Of a DNA stretch of 64,000 nucleotides, positions 11,701 through 26,700 are shown piece by piece. Every line of letters starts with the position of its first letter. Position 1 is the first letter of the stretch. The notes below the pieces were generated by a model. The model was not told the DNA's origin, ran no database searches, and worked only from the letters and a program-made list of their open reading frames with translations. A program made the position numbers and the translations under genes. Origin of the DNA: Asterias rubens (Eukaryota > Echinodermata > Asteroidea > Forcipulatida > Asteriidae). Location: positions 9,874,002 through 9,938,001 of the forward strand of contig NC_047071.1 of the NCBI RefSeq assembly GCF_902459465.1, written 5' to 3'.

Positions 11701-14700
11701 AGGGCACAAATTAAAAATACGTTATTATTATAGCATGTATTACTCTCTCAAGACAACAGTAACTAGACAAATACTGGCGATCTTCTGTTCGTTATAAACC
11801 TTACAAAACCTTGATGTGTAATACAATATAGGAGCAGTTTGTTTTCAAATTATGACTTTGAGTCTGATGAAATATCTTTCAATTCTGTTGAACAATGAAG
11901 AATACTAAAATGCCAACTGACGACAAGTTGAGATCAAACTTCCCCAAAATATGCCTCATTGGTTTCAAGTGCTTGTTCAAATAAAGAAAAGGAAGTTTGC
12001 TCTCATTTTGTTTCTGGTCTTGATAATAACATCTGTGGTACAGCAAGCATTTTGATCAACAAGGCCTGCCGTCTTGTAGATTGTCCCTCCCAAGTTCGAG
12101 CCCTGGACAAATTTGATCTGTATTCTTTTTTTTCATCTTTCAAGAGGGAGATTCCTACCTCTAAAGCACATGTACACAGTGTTTATTTTAGTACATTTAT
12201 TCCAGATGTACATCAGGCCTGTATGCTTAGTTTTTGAAAGGGCACCAAGGCATTTTCTCCTTGACAAAGGGCACCCTACATGTATGAGGAAATTGTAGAG
12301 TTCTACTGGAGCATTTCAAGGGCACCAAGGCAATGGCAAGGGGCAACGGAGGCAATCGCCTCTGTTGCCTCCGTGAAGTATCAGGCCTGGTACAAATGTG
12401 TATGTCATGTGTGAAATGTGTCCCTAAAAAATATTCAAACGTTGAACAAATAACCGTTTTAAAAATATCCCTGAATCATTCGATCAGACTTCCTTAAATC
12501 AAAAAAATAAGGGTCCCAAAAAATACAAAAAGGCAACCGTCAGTTATTTATTTCTCCTCAAGTGACCGGTTAAGAAAACATTTCCCTTTTCCTCCTGCCA
12601 ATAGGAACATGTGTAGAAATTCAGAATTCAATATTCTGACTTGAGTCATCCGTTTGGAGTGATTTCCTATCACTCCTACCAAAATTGGACACTCTCTGGT
12701 AATGTACACGTAGGCCTATACTTTTATTATCCACAGAAAGCAATTAGATCCCCACTGACGGAAAACTGATTCTATCCCGAAATGCGAAAGTAGCGTTTTG
12801 AAAGTTCTCTTACATGTATGTAGTTCATTCAAATAATTCCTACCCCAACAAAAGATTACAAAAACACAGCCGAAATATTTTCATTGAAAACATGTTAATT
12901 GTCTACATTGTACTCGCATCTTAATATGAAAATGAAATAAATTTCCAGCTGCATTTGAGTTCACTTTAACTGTCAACATAAATCACTCTTTCCTCTGCAT
13001 GGATATAAAATTAGATTTAGGTTGTCGATTCATTCAGTTATAAAACGCTTCACTGAGATGGTCTAGGTGATGGCTTAGTCATTGTGAATTGTGAGGAGGC
13101 CACTGACGAGTGACTCAGACATCAGTCCCAGCCTCAGTGAACAACAAAAGCTCGCCAAAAAAAAAATAACTGCATGGGGGGAGAAGAAAATATGGATTTC
13201 TCAAAATCTGATTCTGACACACACCACCGACGAACTTATGATTTGAAATTTAAGGATGACAAATTTAATGTATGCTGCTTCTTGGTGGCAGAATCCCATG
13301 CTACAGATAGAGGCCACATATATGGCACAATTCTTCTTCTCTTGCCAGGATGTGCAAAAAAAGTCTGGAGAGTTGAGATGGAAAACAGGCTAAATGCTTA
13401 AAGGCAAAGTATTTGATTTTGAACCAGCATTTGATTGTTTAAATCCTATAGGGCCTAGTGCCTATAATACAGTAAAGATAACATGTGAAATGTCAGGTGG
13501 TTTAATTTTTGAGATACATGTATTGCTGAGTATCCGGAGCGAATCATGTATGTCCTAGCAGGAAAAATATTCCCTATAAAAGGAATTTTTTACATACAGA
13601 GCTCAGATTAAAATTTTGCAAATTTGTTTATATATAACCACATTACTTCGAAAGTGAATTGCTTCTCAAAATGCTTTATATGATCGAATCCTGCCGTACA
13701 TTCTAATCAATGGTTTTTATTGCCTTTCATTTTAATAACACTCCAGTGATTACCAAACGTACTTTCCCTTCAACACGAAAATGATAATGAATAAACTGGG
13801 TGTTCGTACATGTACGTACACATGTATCTATTTTTTTTAATATGCATGTAACAGGCTAAAATAACACACCATAAATTATGTACAGGGTGTAAAAGATACA
13901 CTGACATCCCTCTGGCTAAAACAAAATAACTGTACATCATGTACTGGTAGATATTAAAGACAGTGGACACTATTGGTTATTGTCAAAGACAAGTCTTCAC
14001 AGTTGGTGTATCTCAACTTATGCATAAAATAAGAATCCTGTGAAAATTTGAGCTCAATCGGTCGTCGAAGTTGCGAGATAATAATGAAAGAAAAACACCC
14101 ATGTCACAGAAAGTTGTGTGCTCTCTGATGCTTGATTTCGAGACCTCAAATTCTAAACTTCTAAGATTCTAAAGGTCTTGAAATCAAATTCGCGGAAAAT
14201 TACTTCTTTCTCGAAAACTACGTCACTTCAGAGGGGGCTGTTTCTCACAATGTTTTACACTATCAACCTCTCCCCATTACTCGTAATCAAGAATGATAAT
14301 TATTTTGAGTAATTACCAAGAGTGTCCACTGCCTTTAAACAACAGGCATTTATACAAAGGGAACAGTCAATTCCCCACTTCTGGCCTCCATTCATGAATA
14401 TTTCATACCAGAATTTGATGGGAACTATAAAATTCAATTTAAATGATGAGCTTTGCGTGAATGGCCTATCAATACGTGTACGCGTATGGTTCTTTACATT
14501 TAACGTGTACATACAGTAAGTACTTTTAGTACGTATACTAATACCGGTAGGTACTGTACTTTGTACATTTAACTCATGAATTGCTGATGATGAATTCGTT
14601 GGGTAAATGATATACTACTACTTAAGAGCGAAGAGGTGTAAGCTCTAAGAAAAGCTGTTTGGTTATTCTATATGTTATGACTGCCATACTCCAGTTATCG

Positions 14701-17700
14701 TCAGGAGACTTAAGAGATGTCAAGAGTAGTGACTTGTGATTTTTTGTATTACATGTACATGTAGCAGTCCACATACATACGTACAGTGTACAACACAGAA
14801 ATTGGAGCTTCAATCATGGAGAGATTTTAACAACAATAACAACTTTGTGTCGCATGTTGATATCAGAAATATCAGATTTATCATAATAAATATTGGGGTG
14901 CACACACTGGTACAGGGTTCTTAGAAATATATCACAACAGATCAACAAACCCATTGAACATTGCACATTGTACAATGTAACTAACTTCAACAATTCACAA
15001 TCATAAACCATTGTTAAACTACTGTGTGTAAACAGTGTCCTTACACTTTGACATTCGGGTACAGGAATGTAGTCCAGAGTGCCGTTACTCAAAGAAAAAA
15101 AAAATACATGCAGTCCAATGCAGGCCTTTCCTTGCAACTGCAAGTTCCAGATATATTGCCAAATATCTGTGCATCTGAGTCCAAGCAGGAATAATAATCC
15201 GTATTATTTGGTCGGAATACACAATCTGAGAAATACATGTGTGTCTTGAATGATGTAGAAACGTTTCTCAGATTAAAACGTTTTTGAGTCCCTTTCTCGA
15301 AAACTACATTCCTTTGAAAGGTTGAAGGGAGGGAACTAATTCTCAAAATGTTAAGCTACCATCAACAGATGAAGTGCTTCTTACCTAGTACAATTTTACA
15401 GTCATTCATTTTTGGAATAATTACCAAAGGGGTACCCTCCCTTTAAAGGCACTGGACACTATTGGCAATTTCATGTACTCAAAATAGTTTAGTTATTAAA
15501 AACTTACTTGGTAAGGAGCAAATGGAGAGCAGATAAATAGTATAAAACATTGTGAGAGACGGCTCCCTCTAAAGTAACGTGGTATGTAGTGTTTGAGAAA
15601 GAAGTAATTTCCCCCACTCATGGATCATTTAGAGATACATGTAGTCATTACATGGTGTTACCGCAAACCTTTCCATAAAGTAATTTCTCACTTAAATATT
15701 TGAATTGAATTCAAGACCTCAGCTGATGAGGTCTCAAATTCAAGCATCTGAAAGACAAGGGTTTTTTTTCTTTCATTATTGTTTTGCAACTTTGACGACC
15801 AATTGAGTTTGTTATTTTATGTTAAGACACACCAAGTGAGAAGACTGGTCTTTGACAATTACCAAAGGTGTCCAGTGCCTTTAAGTGTTTCAGCTCCTTA
15901 CACCACTGATCCAACTTGCGGATATCACTCACAGGATAACAATTATCAACACCACCACATAAATGTGTCATGCTAAAAGAGTCTTCAAATCAGTTCTACT
16001 CTTCGATTAAAAAGCGTCGTTTCTTACAAAAATACTCACAGATATGTTCGGTTGTGACGTGCACGATTGATGAGAATCAGAACAACATTGCGCTCATTGA
16101 TAAGAACTCCGCAATAATGCTGTGTTTGTATTCCAAGTTCCATCCTAAAGCAGTCTGTTCACCAGCGGTGACGAAAAAAAAACAATCAGGTCTGATCGCC
16201 CAGATCGTCAGAATGATATCTGTCCAAGGCACAACTGTTTGTTGTTTTTCTAGTGATGCTCGCTTAACTTTTGCACAATCATCAAATGATTATTTGAAAT
16301 GGGCTAAGTGATTAGGTTAATAAGAAACTTGGATTGAAAAGTACCTAACCCTTCGGTTTGAATCTTCATATCAATAACGGATCACTTCCTCTGATATGCC
16401 GCTTTATTATGACAAATAAAAATGCACTTGTGCTAGCTAAAATTAAATTCCAGCTCGTCACTGGTTCTGTTTAACAAAGGAATGAGTCATTTTATAGCCG
16501 GGCTGGGCACACAAAGCAACAAAATTGCTCTCCTTCATAGGAAATAGATGAATTTAAGTTAACAGGAATTCGGCGTAGGTGATATTGATTGAAGTAAAAT
16601 TTTGATTGTTTGAGATCCGGGAATTGCAAAACATTTATAGATACTTTTAATCAGGTTTTATTTGGGAGTGTCATGCTCTTCCGGAACATTTATAATGATG
16701 AGCGCTAATTAGAGAGCAGGCTTTCATCAATTCAAACGTTCATGGGTTTTGGCATATAATGATTAACTTTCGTCATTCCACCAATTACTACCTCATTCTG
16801 AGAATCCTGTCCTCTCCCGGGAAACGCTACATTAAAACATTTGCTTGACGTATCCGTTTTATCTCTTGAGGATTTTGTTTATATACAAAGAAGGTTTCCT
16901 GACGATGACTAGAGCAAGCTACGTACAATGTAGTCAAAACGTTGAGACCAACCCAAGAACTGACTCCGCAGTATTACAGTTAATTACGATTCACTTTAAG
17001 ATGAAGTAGTAGTCTCAAGTATACATGTAGTTAATAAAAAGAAGGACAGTTCTTTTCAGAACTGAGAAGTCTCCCGAACACCCGAACAATCTACTCCGCG
17101 GTAGTAGAACTAAGCAAGACAGTTCTCTAAGAACAAACTCTACCTGGCAAGTAGATACAATGTACACACGGTGTTACCGCAAACCAAATATATATTGATA
17201 CCTCACCATGCAATGCCTCAAATCCTTTTTAAGAAGGTTTACATTTCAACAACTCAGCAAATTCTGAGGGGAAACTTATATTTAAGCTCAAAATGTGTGT
17301 TTTTTTTTGTTTTTTTCAGAAATGAGAATTGAGATTTTCTGACCGGATTATTGTGCTAGGGCTGAAATATCTACCTCTAAGATCTATGTTGGCAGTCAAT
17401 ATTGGGATGCCAGTCTGAAGCCAGGGATCACACCCAAGTATGCAATACAACTTGAGAAGTGGCAACAGAGGGATCACCTTAAGGGGATACAATTTTAATT
17501 AACCACAAAGTATGGTTCATCAGATTTGTCTCATACCGAGTGTGAACCACAGTGTTGCAAATAATATGCTTTAAAATTTGCTATCAGTGTTTCAAAGGAA
17601 TGTTGGTCACATTGATGGCACATTCTATTCTCATGTCTGTGCTTCAAGAAAGATACGCATTGAACTCAAAAATCTATCACCTAACTTTCCTGTAACTGTT

Positions 17701-20700
17701 GGAGTAAAATATCACCTTACTGCATGTACTGTGTACATGTATTACATGTACATGTACGCACAACTGCATGACCCGACACACATCAATATCATCCGTTCTT
17801 GGGACATGAATTGCTAGGTGGGATTCCAAAATGCTTTTAGTCTATGACCAATCCACTCAGCTCTCTCAGGAATCGGCAACTTTATTTGATTAAACCGGAC
17901 ACTGTACAGACCTTAGAGGTCTAACTGTTCGGCCTAGGAGTCTTTGGCATGGTGTCTGTTCAGGAACAATTGAGTTGATGTGTGAGGAAATGGAGTTGCA
18001 GTAGTGTGTAGGGGTGTGTGTGGTGGGGGGGGGTCTAGATCGAACAGACTACATACATGTAGGCTGCACAAAGCATTGGATAAAAAGACAAGAGTGCGAG
18101 ATGACCGTCACAACGTTAATGGTTCGGTGTCACTTTTAAAAAACAGCTACCCTTAAGGTTGACAAGCTTGATCTGACGTTTCACTTTGAGGGGGAGATAA
18201 GCCAGTGTTTTGACGACTGCGCATGCTTAGATGATTTGTTTAATATGATGCAACCGTGAATTGTCCAATAATCCTTATTGTCATCAAACAAAAACCTCAT
18301 TGCTTTACAGTGATGTACAAGTTAGTTTTGTATGGGGGATAATAAATAATTTGTTTAACCCTTACACTGTTACTCAGTATACTCAGTACTTTCCCAAGTT
18401 CTGGGAAAACAAACTTCTTAGCTATTTTTAATACCAGATTTCAAACAGGCTGGCAAAGCCAGATCACACGTCAAAGCCAAGTGAATCAAACCAGGGTCCT
18501 AGAGGTGCCAGGAAAGGAAAGATATCACTATGACATCTGGATCCTGACCACCGCCTTGGTGCCCCTTTAAACTATTCCCATTCACATCTTCCTTGTACAT
18601 GTAGGAAGTTACCACTTTGTTGCTCAAACAAGTCTAGACCGGGGGTGCGTTCCACTCGCGCAAACGTTGCCAACAGTTGCGCACGTTCGCCAACAACTTC
18701 AAGTGGAATGAGTTGTGCACCGCCACCATTGGCGAACTGTGGCAATTTTTACGCCATCATACTTCTGAGCTGTTGGCGAGTGGTCTTTTAAATTGCGGAT
18801 AAGCATACGATATATCTTTGTCACAAATATAATAACATTGTATTTTTCGGTAGATGATAATGCAGATTTGAAATAACAAAGTTAATTATATAGTTGATGT
18901 AATGTCAAAAAGAGGACTATTACAGCAAAAAAAAAAAAAATAACAATAATAATAATAATACGTACGGTGCGCGCCATCTTCATTTCATTTTTGTTTTTGG
19001 CTTGTGCGTACGCATACTCCACGTTACAAGACATTCTACACTTACAAGGCTAACGCAGAAACTTGTGATTGCAGGGCCCAGAATTCGGCGTTAGCAGGGC
19101 CATGAAATTTGGCCCTGATTGTGTCATTGTGTACACAACAATAAGTAATCGCCTCTCAACTTGAAGTTGTGAATCAAAGACCATGGTTTCCCAATGGATC
19201 TCGAAGAGGATGAAAATCTCCAAATGCTGGTCTGGCCAATTTCATTAGAAACATTCCGCATCTCGTAACTTGATCAAATGCAAATGTTGGTCGGGGGGGG
19301 GGATACTAATCAAAGTGCTGAGTCACAGGAAACAGACCTATCTGTTTGATATACCGAGCGTCCACTGTTCACCGAACAACAGCGTGGCTAATGTTTAAAT
19401 TAACAACTGGCCGCTGCTTCATCAATGGACACTGTGAGAAAGTGACCTCATAAGTGACGTCCTGGGGGCATTGGATTGGGATGGTTTGCGTTTTTACTGC
19501 TGGTACAGTGGTGGTACATTGTATTTAATGTATGCACAGACATTGACAAAGGGGAAATGTGCTGTTCAGTGTACTTATGGTTATAGATCCAAATAGTTAC
19601 AATTTACATCATGAATGCAGCATGTTCTTTTGCCAACGGTTGCATTTAAATTCTCATTATTTAGGCATTCTAAAAAGATATTGCTTTGGAGTTTGAATAT
19701 ATTCAAGTTGGTATATGTATTTTATGTACAAGTACAGGTGTAAAGAAAGCGGCATGTCAATTTACAATATATACCCCCAAAATTATAATAAAATTCATGC
19801 ACTTTGATTAAAAGTAAATTAATGAATGCAAAAAGCAGGTTTGTTTTTGGCTACCAAAACGATGAGAACATTGTCTGCAGGTAGCAAGTTTGGATGAATT
19901 TATTCATCATGTTCATATTCAGCTCTTTGTACAAATTCATAATCAGAGCAGTTAAATGCATAATTTGTGATAGGGGGGGGGGGGCTGTTTTATTATCTGA
20001 TCTGTGCAAATGTGTTTGAACCCCTGCAAAAACACTATTGAATCGAATCAGTCCAAATCTCATCAGTATTCACCTGCCTGAACCTTAATGATTCTGGGCA
20101 ACATAAATCCACTGTTGATTCACTGAGGTTATTAAAGTCCTGCGCCCAAGGCAGCCAGTCATCTGAGCCGACCCAGTCATACATGTACGTAACTTACATT
20201 GCCTACACGAATGTACCTAAACTTGTAGAAATGTCTGTCCATTACCATTGTCTTTGGGTACACGTACTACAAACCACAATCCCTCAACATGTATGACCAG
20301 TGTAAAAAACAGTAGCAATTACATAGTGTTCATATAGACTGAGCTGTTGAGTTTAATGGTACATGTATCGACGTGATGTGTTACCCGGTGTACAGGTAAA
20401 TCGTTGGCATTAATATGACGACTACTATAAAATGCAACTCATTATTCTTCAGTTATCTCGTACAGTGTATGCCTCCGAGGCCAATATTTCTAGGAGCATT
20501 TGCATCTACATGTACCATGTAGAGGACAACATGTATCACATCCTGACCTCAGAGAGCTACAATGTACAACTAGAACCTCCCCCACCAATCCCCCTCCCAC
20601 CACTAAACCTCCAGCTAAACCCTTCACATCAATTCTAATTTCTTCACTTTAATACAACATCTCCTTGTCATTTTCTGGCAAAGCATGACCTTAAAACACT

Positions 20701-23700
20701 AACGATATAAGGGTACTTCTACTGCTGAATGATGATACAAAGTGACTCAATGGCCTTTTTGAGAAACAAAATTTTACTCCGTTCTGGCCCTCTCTGGCCA
20801 AGTCTTTCCCCGTGATGACTCACATTATTATACGGACATCATCGTCCTGATTATTCAATCAATATTCATTCCAACAAGGTATGGACTGCTTAAGCCGATT
20901 GGCTTATATGTAGCAATAACGTCTTCAGGATACAAGTCTAGTCGATAAAACAATGAACGGGAGGAAACTGACGCCCAGCAGTTTTTTAAAAAAAGTGCCG
21001 TCGTGTTTTAAAAGGGGAAAGATTGGAATGTAAAAATTGTGAATAGCTTTATAATGTGATCATCTGAAGAATGGTCGGGTGGAGTGATAACATCTGTCAT
21101 TGCATTTCCCTTAGGTTGTTTAACAAATGAGATGGACTCCAGACACAGAACCTGCAAGCTTGATGTATAGAAATCAGTCAAATTTGCATAATATCTTCAT
21201 TTGGTTTTCACATCATAAACTACTTGAAAAATTCTCTCCCAAATATTGTTTCCAATATTACAACTATGTAGACATGGGTATTGTACAGTAGTACCATGTA
21301 AGCCTACAGAGTAAGCCTACAGAGGCAGTGACTTCATGGAAAGAAATTGGAAAAAGATTGGAAAGAATGCTAGGAAATTTATGAAAAGATCCTTGCACTG
21401 ACCAAAGTACATGTATGTATGAACACACTTCCACATGCTAACGCAAATTTAATGCGTATCAATTTTTGGTTGAATGAAATTAATCTGACTTTGCATTTCA
21501 ATTCAAATTCACATTATCGGATGCATTAAAGGAACACGTTGCCCTGGATTGGTCGAGATGGTCTTTGAAAAGCATTTTTAACCGTTTGTTATAAAATGCA
21601 TAATGGTTAGAAAGATGTTTTAAAAGTAGAATACAATGATCCACACAAGTATCACTCGAAATTGTGTGGTTTTCCTTTTACCTCGTTGACTAACACGATC
21701 GGCCATTTATGGGAGTCAAATTTTTGACTCCCGTAAATAACCGGCCGTGTTAGTTCGCGACGCAAAAGGAAAACCATGCAATTTCGAGTAATACTTGTGT
21801 GGATCATTATATTCTACTTTTAAAACATCTTTCTACCCATATGCATTCTATAACAAACGGTTTACAAACGCTTTTCAAAGACTAACTCGTCCGATCCAAG
21901 GCAATGTGTTCCTTTAAGCAGTCGCACGAAGTATAAATCAACCTTAACGAACAGGATAACCAGACCGTTTGTAACAAATATTCTTTTAAAATCTGCACTT
22001 TTGTATAAATGTACATGTAAGTTCCGTAAAAACTACTTGAATGTGAATGTAGTGCTTGTGTAACAAGATCATGTATGTCCTTTACAAAACTACTTTTCTC
22101 ATTTTGCCATCACATGGATAGAGCAATACATGTGTGAAGGAAGTATTAGGAATAAAATGGCCTTATGAGATGTATCTCTTTCACATCATGAGGTCTGGGT
22201 TTCCATAATGCCTGATTGATTTTGTGTAATTGGAAACATCTGTGTTTTGAGGTCAGGTGAATTGAAGTCATCTTCACCTTGGGTACATTTATTTGTGTCT
22301 CCAGTTTAAATGAGCTTATAATACACAGCATCTCAATTCTCAATAATAAAAAAAAGTTAAACAAAAGGTTTGCATTTATGTTATCAACCATTACTTGGGA
22401 AGTCAACTCCCTGATGACAGAACAGACTCCTGGAATGGATTTGGTTTTGGCCTACATGTACATATGTAGTCCAATGGGAAACAACTTACATGTACCTGTG
22501 AAGAGATCATTTCAAAATACTTTCCCTTAGTTCCCTGGCCTGGCCCAAATTTCATTAAGCCTAAATTTCATTATGCTTAAATTTCATTTGAAAAGCCTGT
22601 AAGCACAAAAAATTGCTTAGCACAAAAAACTTCTGCTTAGCAAACATAGGTTACCAGACAGAACACCATACAGACATTTACCAATTGCTGTGACTGATAC
22701 CCCGGTCATTTCTTGCTTTGCCAACAAATGAGCTACATGTACATGTAAGCAGTAGACTTTTTCTGCTTGACAGCTTAATGGTGACCAGTTTCGTTTATGC
22801 GACCTTTATGTTTTGTTTTTTTTCTGTTCAGTTTAAAATCAGTTGCTTCTGATCAGTTGTATGTAAGGGACGCAATACAGACTTTATTTATAGACAACAA
22901 GGAGAAAAACAGTACATGACGAAGTTTGTTTTTTTTATAAAAAAATAGGAATGGACTTACTCTGATAACGCATGGTCAAGTTGGAACACAGCAGCTTGTA
23001 AGACGGCCTGCATAGGAACTGAGTTAGGCGTATGCAATCTAGCTGAGAACAATGCAATGGCCGCACCCGTTGTGTCCCGCTGTGGCTGTAGTGTTTACGC
23101 ATGGTGAAAAGAAGTTTATTCATTACTTTTGAATGTTTTGTCATTTTAAATTTTAAACAATGAAGTCTTAAACCATTGAGATAAAACTGAAAAATGCTCC
23201 GTAAAGAAAGACTTATAGATGGAATGTCACCGCTCTGGAATTATTAAGGTCGTGGGTTCGAATCCCACTTGAGTAATATGCCTGTGATTTTTTTCACAGA
23301 ACTGAGTACTGAGTATACAGTGCTAACACACATCGGTGTATGGGTAAAAACCAAAATTAATACTGAAAGACTTCACGAGGGGCTATAAAGTCAGATTCAA
23401 GTGTGTGATAATCTAATTTTCCACTAGATACATTGTAGAGTCCTCAAGTGGGGGATAAAATAACATGTCTCTAACCTCACTTTAAAATAGTAAAAACTGT
23501 CAATTATTTGATACTCTTTCAGAGCGAAATTGGAAACATTACACCATCTGACGTCCAAAACAAATTGGGTCTGTACATCCAAAGATATATTACATATGAT
23601 CCTGGCAAAAGGTCAAACTCAAAGCCGTTTTGATTGAATATACATACCTGTAACAAAATATCAGGAAAAATCTAAACATTCTCTGTACAGACCATAGCTA

Positions 23701-26700
23701 TGTATTTGAAATGTAATGTTGATGAAAGTTTTTGGCTTTCAACCAAAAATACACTTGAAGGGTACAAAATTCAACTGCAATTGCATACCACTGTAAACTA
23801 AGGTTAGTAAGCCAGCCCCCCTCCCCCACACACGAGACAAGGGGCAACAGAGACAGGCCATGGCCCCCGGGTACCAGGGCTGTGTGTGCTAGATGTATGT
23901 AGGAATATTTGTTTCAAGCATATTTTAAGATATTTTTTTCTGGAGGAGCAATTTTATTCAAGTTTCTTCAATGTACAAAGCTACATGTACAAACTACTGG
24001 TAAAACAAACTACATATAAAACGATACGAAAATAGAATTGGCAAATATTTTTTAAGATCTTCCGATGCTATCTTGACTGATTTCCAGCTTACCAATATTG
24101 TAAATTTACCGCTCAGCAACTCTCGGCTGAGGGGTTCTTCTGTTGAGACTAGCCTCCCTAGTCCTTCACGCTGCCTTAAGGCCTGCAGAAAGGAAAATAA
24201 TAATAAATATTCACAATATTAAAAAATCACATAATAAACTACGAGGGGAACTGACTACAAGGTGTTCCTTTAAGGGGGCAATGCAGTTTTGCAGAGGGCA
24301 CTACAATTGGACAATCTTAGCGCCCACATTTATGCATGTATAGTAAGAGACACTTCAGAAGGGGCACCAAAGCCAGGCTAGGGCAACAAAGGCAATGACC
24401 CGTATCAGGCTCAACATACACGTATGGAAACCTAGTCAATTTCAAGGGCTGCTTTCATATCATTCATACTGAACGTTTAAACAGCTGTTTTCTTGGATGA
24501 TTCTTGAAAAACGACAAAACATTAATTTGTCCCCAAACTCATTCACTATGTTTTCCAACACATAAAAGTAAAAATGTCGAACATCACTTATTGACGTTTG
24601 TCAAATATTGAAGGGTCCACCAATCCTCCAAATTTGAGGTACAGGTCAGGAGTACCAATGTTCCTCCCATTTTCAAAAGGACTCTATCTTTTGAAAAATG
24701 AGTGGATCACAAAACCAAATTTTACCTTGAAACCCTTCTTTACTATTTTACATGTATATTTCTACAATATTGAAGTAATTTTTAAATTCATGATTTTATT
24801 CCTACACCAAAGTTTTTGTGTAGCAGCACTGGCTGATTCTGGAAACAAGTACATGTGCATAAGTCGTATGTGTCATGTATTTAAGGCCTAAGGCCAGGCC
24901 ACACACTGGGCCTTAATCAAGACAACGAAAGCGAGATTGTTAAACATGCACGCCCTTGATTGGTTGAGTAAGCATGGGCGTATTCTGCGTGGAGCAATTA
25001 AACCAATAGAATGTGTTCTCTTTGCGTCGTTTTTGTTATTGTTTTTGTTCTTGCCTTAAAACAGCCTTTTAACTTTCCCCCAGATTCTCAACAATCTGAC
25101 AATTTAAAATGTCAATACCACCTTGTCACATGTACACACATGTAGTATGAGAATACCATGTACATCAGTAACAAGACTGTGTTTAAAACCTCAAAAACCT
25201 CATTTGTGCACAAACAACCTCATTTCTTGAGAAACGTCCAACAAACACATTAAGGAAATCTCAAGAGTGGGTTGGGATTAGGGACAAATCTATGACATTT
25301 AGACGCATCAGTTTTGAGGAAATACTGACCAATTTCAATCCTCTGGGTTTTATGGAGTAGCGACTGATCATACAAACATGGCATAAATGTCCATTATAAT
25401 TTGGTTAAGTGGTTGATGCTTTACGGCTACACTGGTCTACAGACCTGACATTTTATGTACATATTTTCTGGGAAAAGGGTGTCCCACGATGGTCATTATT
25501 TTAAAATAAATATAAAAAATAAAATCACAACTAAATCATAATGATGGCCATTATTTTGAAATAAATATACAAAATAAAATCACAGTTAATACATAAAAAC
25601 TTTGCTTCAAAATATTGAAAGGCAAACCAAGGCCAACTAGAGTTTGCTATTGCTCCCCATAATTCGAGACAATTTATATTGGTACATTGTGCATCCAATG
25701 TTTGTGCAGTAAAACCTTGAAGAATGAGTACAATTGTAACTTAATTTCAGTTCCACGTGCAGTAAACATATTTTCCCCAGGTGCAGAAACTCCAAACCAT
25801 TCTAGTTTCTCTGAATGTATCCAGATTAGATTAAAGAACCACTGAAATGTTTTGTATGTACTCAAGGTTTGCAGCATGTGAACATGTATGCACCCAATAC
25901 AATTCTCTATTGATGCAAGTCAACATTGAGACGACAAACAGAGTTAATTCTAGTCTTTATTGCTTTATCAGTAACAGCGGGACTTCTCATAATAAAAAGT
26001 TTCCTTGAAAACTCCCTCCTGATTCAGTAGGGGAAAAAACATTGAAGACATTGAGTTAATCCATGAATGATCAGACATTGTATCCTTAAGCCAGCTTTAC
26101 AAAAATGATCTTCAATAGGCTGACCTTCCATGTTGCAACACAGGGGTTCGTTCAGTGTTTGTCAGTTTTCTTAGCACTTTAAAGGCAGTGGACACTATTG
26201 GTAATTACTCAAAATAATTATCATCCAAAAACTTTCTTGGTTACAAGTGATGGGGAGAGGTTGATGGTATAAAACATTGTGAGAAACAGCTCCCTCTGAA
26301 GTGCCATACATGTAGTTTTCGAGAAAGCAGTAATTTTCCACGAATTTGATTTCGAGACCTCAAGTTTTGAATTTGAGGTCTCGAAATCAAGCATCAGACA
26401 GCACACAACTTCGTATGACAAGGGTGTTTTTTTCAACAACAAGGGCAAGCTTGACAAGATGGAGAAAAAGAGAAATTCAGCTGATCAGCTGAAAAGTTGA
26501 ATGCCTAACATGCAGAGTAGTGCTCCGGATAACATGCCAGCGCCCTACCAACTACAAAAGCCCTATAGTGGGTGTCTTCCTATTTTGTCAATATTATCCT
26601 TGTTTAAAAATAACCTGCACTTACACTTAAAGTTGTTTTACAAATTGATTGAAAAGATGTTTTGTAAACACTAAAAAGCATGAACAAAATCAAAAATACT

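Larger units (their letters stand above)
10954..22960. other. PTPN9 intron 4 (12.0 kb), no exon recognised
   Basis: Apart from the MITEs listed separately, 11520-13950, 16320-21520 and 21920-22540 are mostly AT-rich unique sequence. Small pieces include a SINE/LINE-like tail with GTTATTATTATA near 11725, a GGGCACCAAGGCAA repeat near 12240-12380 (related to 24350-24410), and a CpG-containing block at 18646-18790 with repeated TTGCCAAC/GTTGGCGA motifs. Confidence 0.6.

Noticed and set aside
15970-16311. Open frame of 113 codons in PTPN9 intron 4
   Set aside because: Composition is that of translated AT-rich DNA, with no motif and no similarity I recognise.
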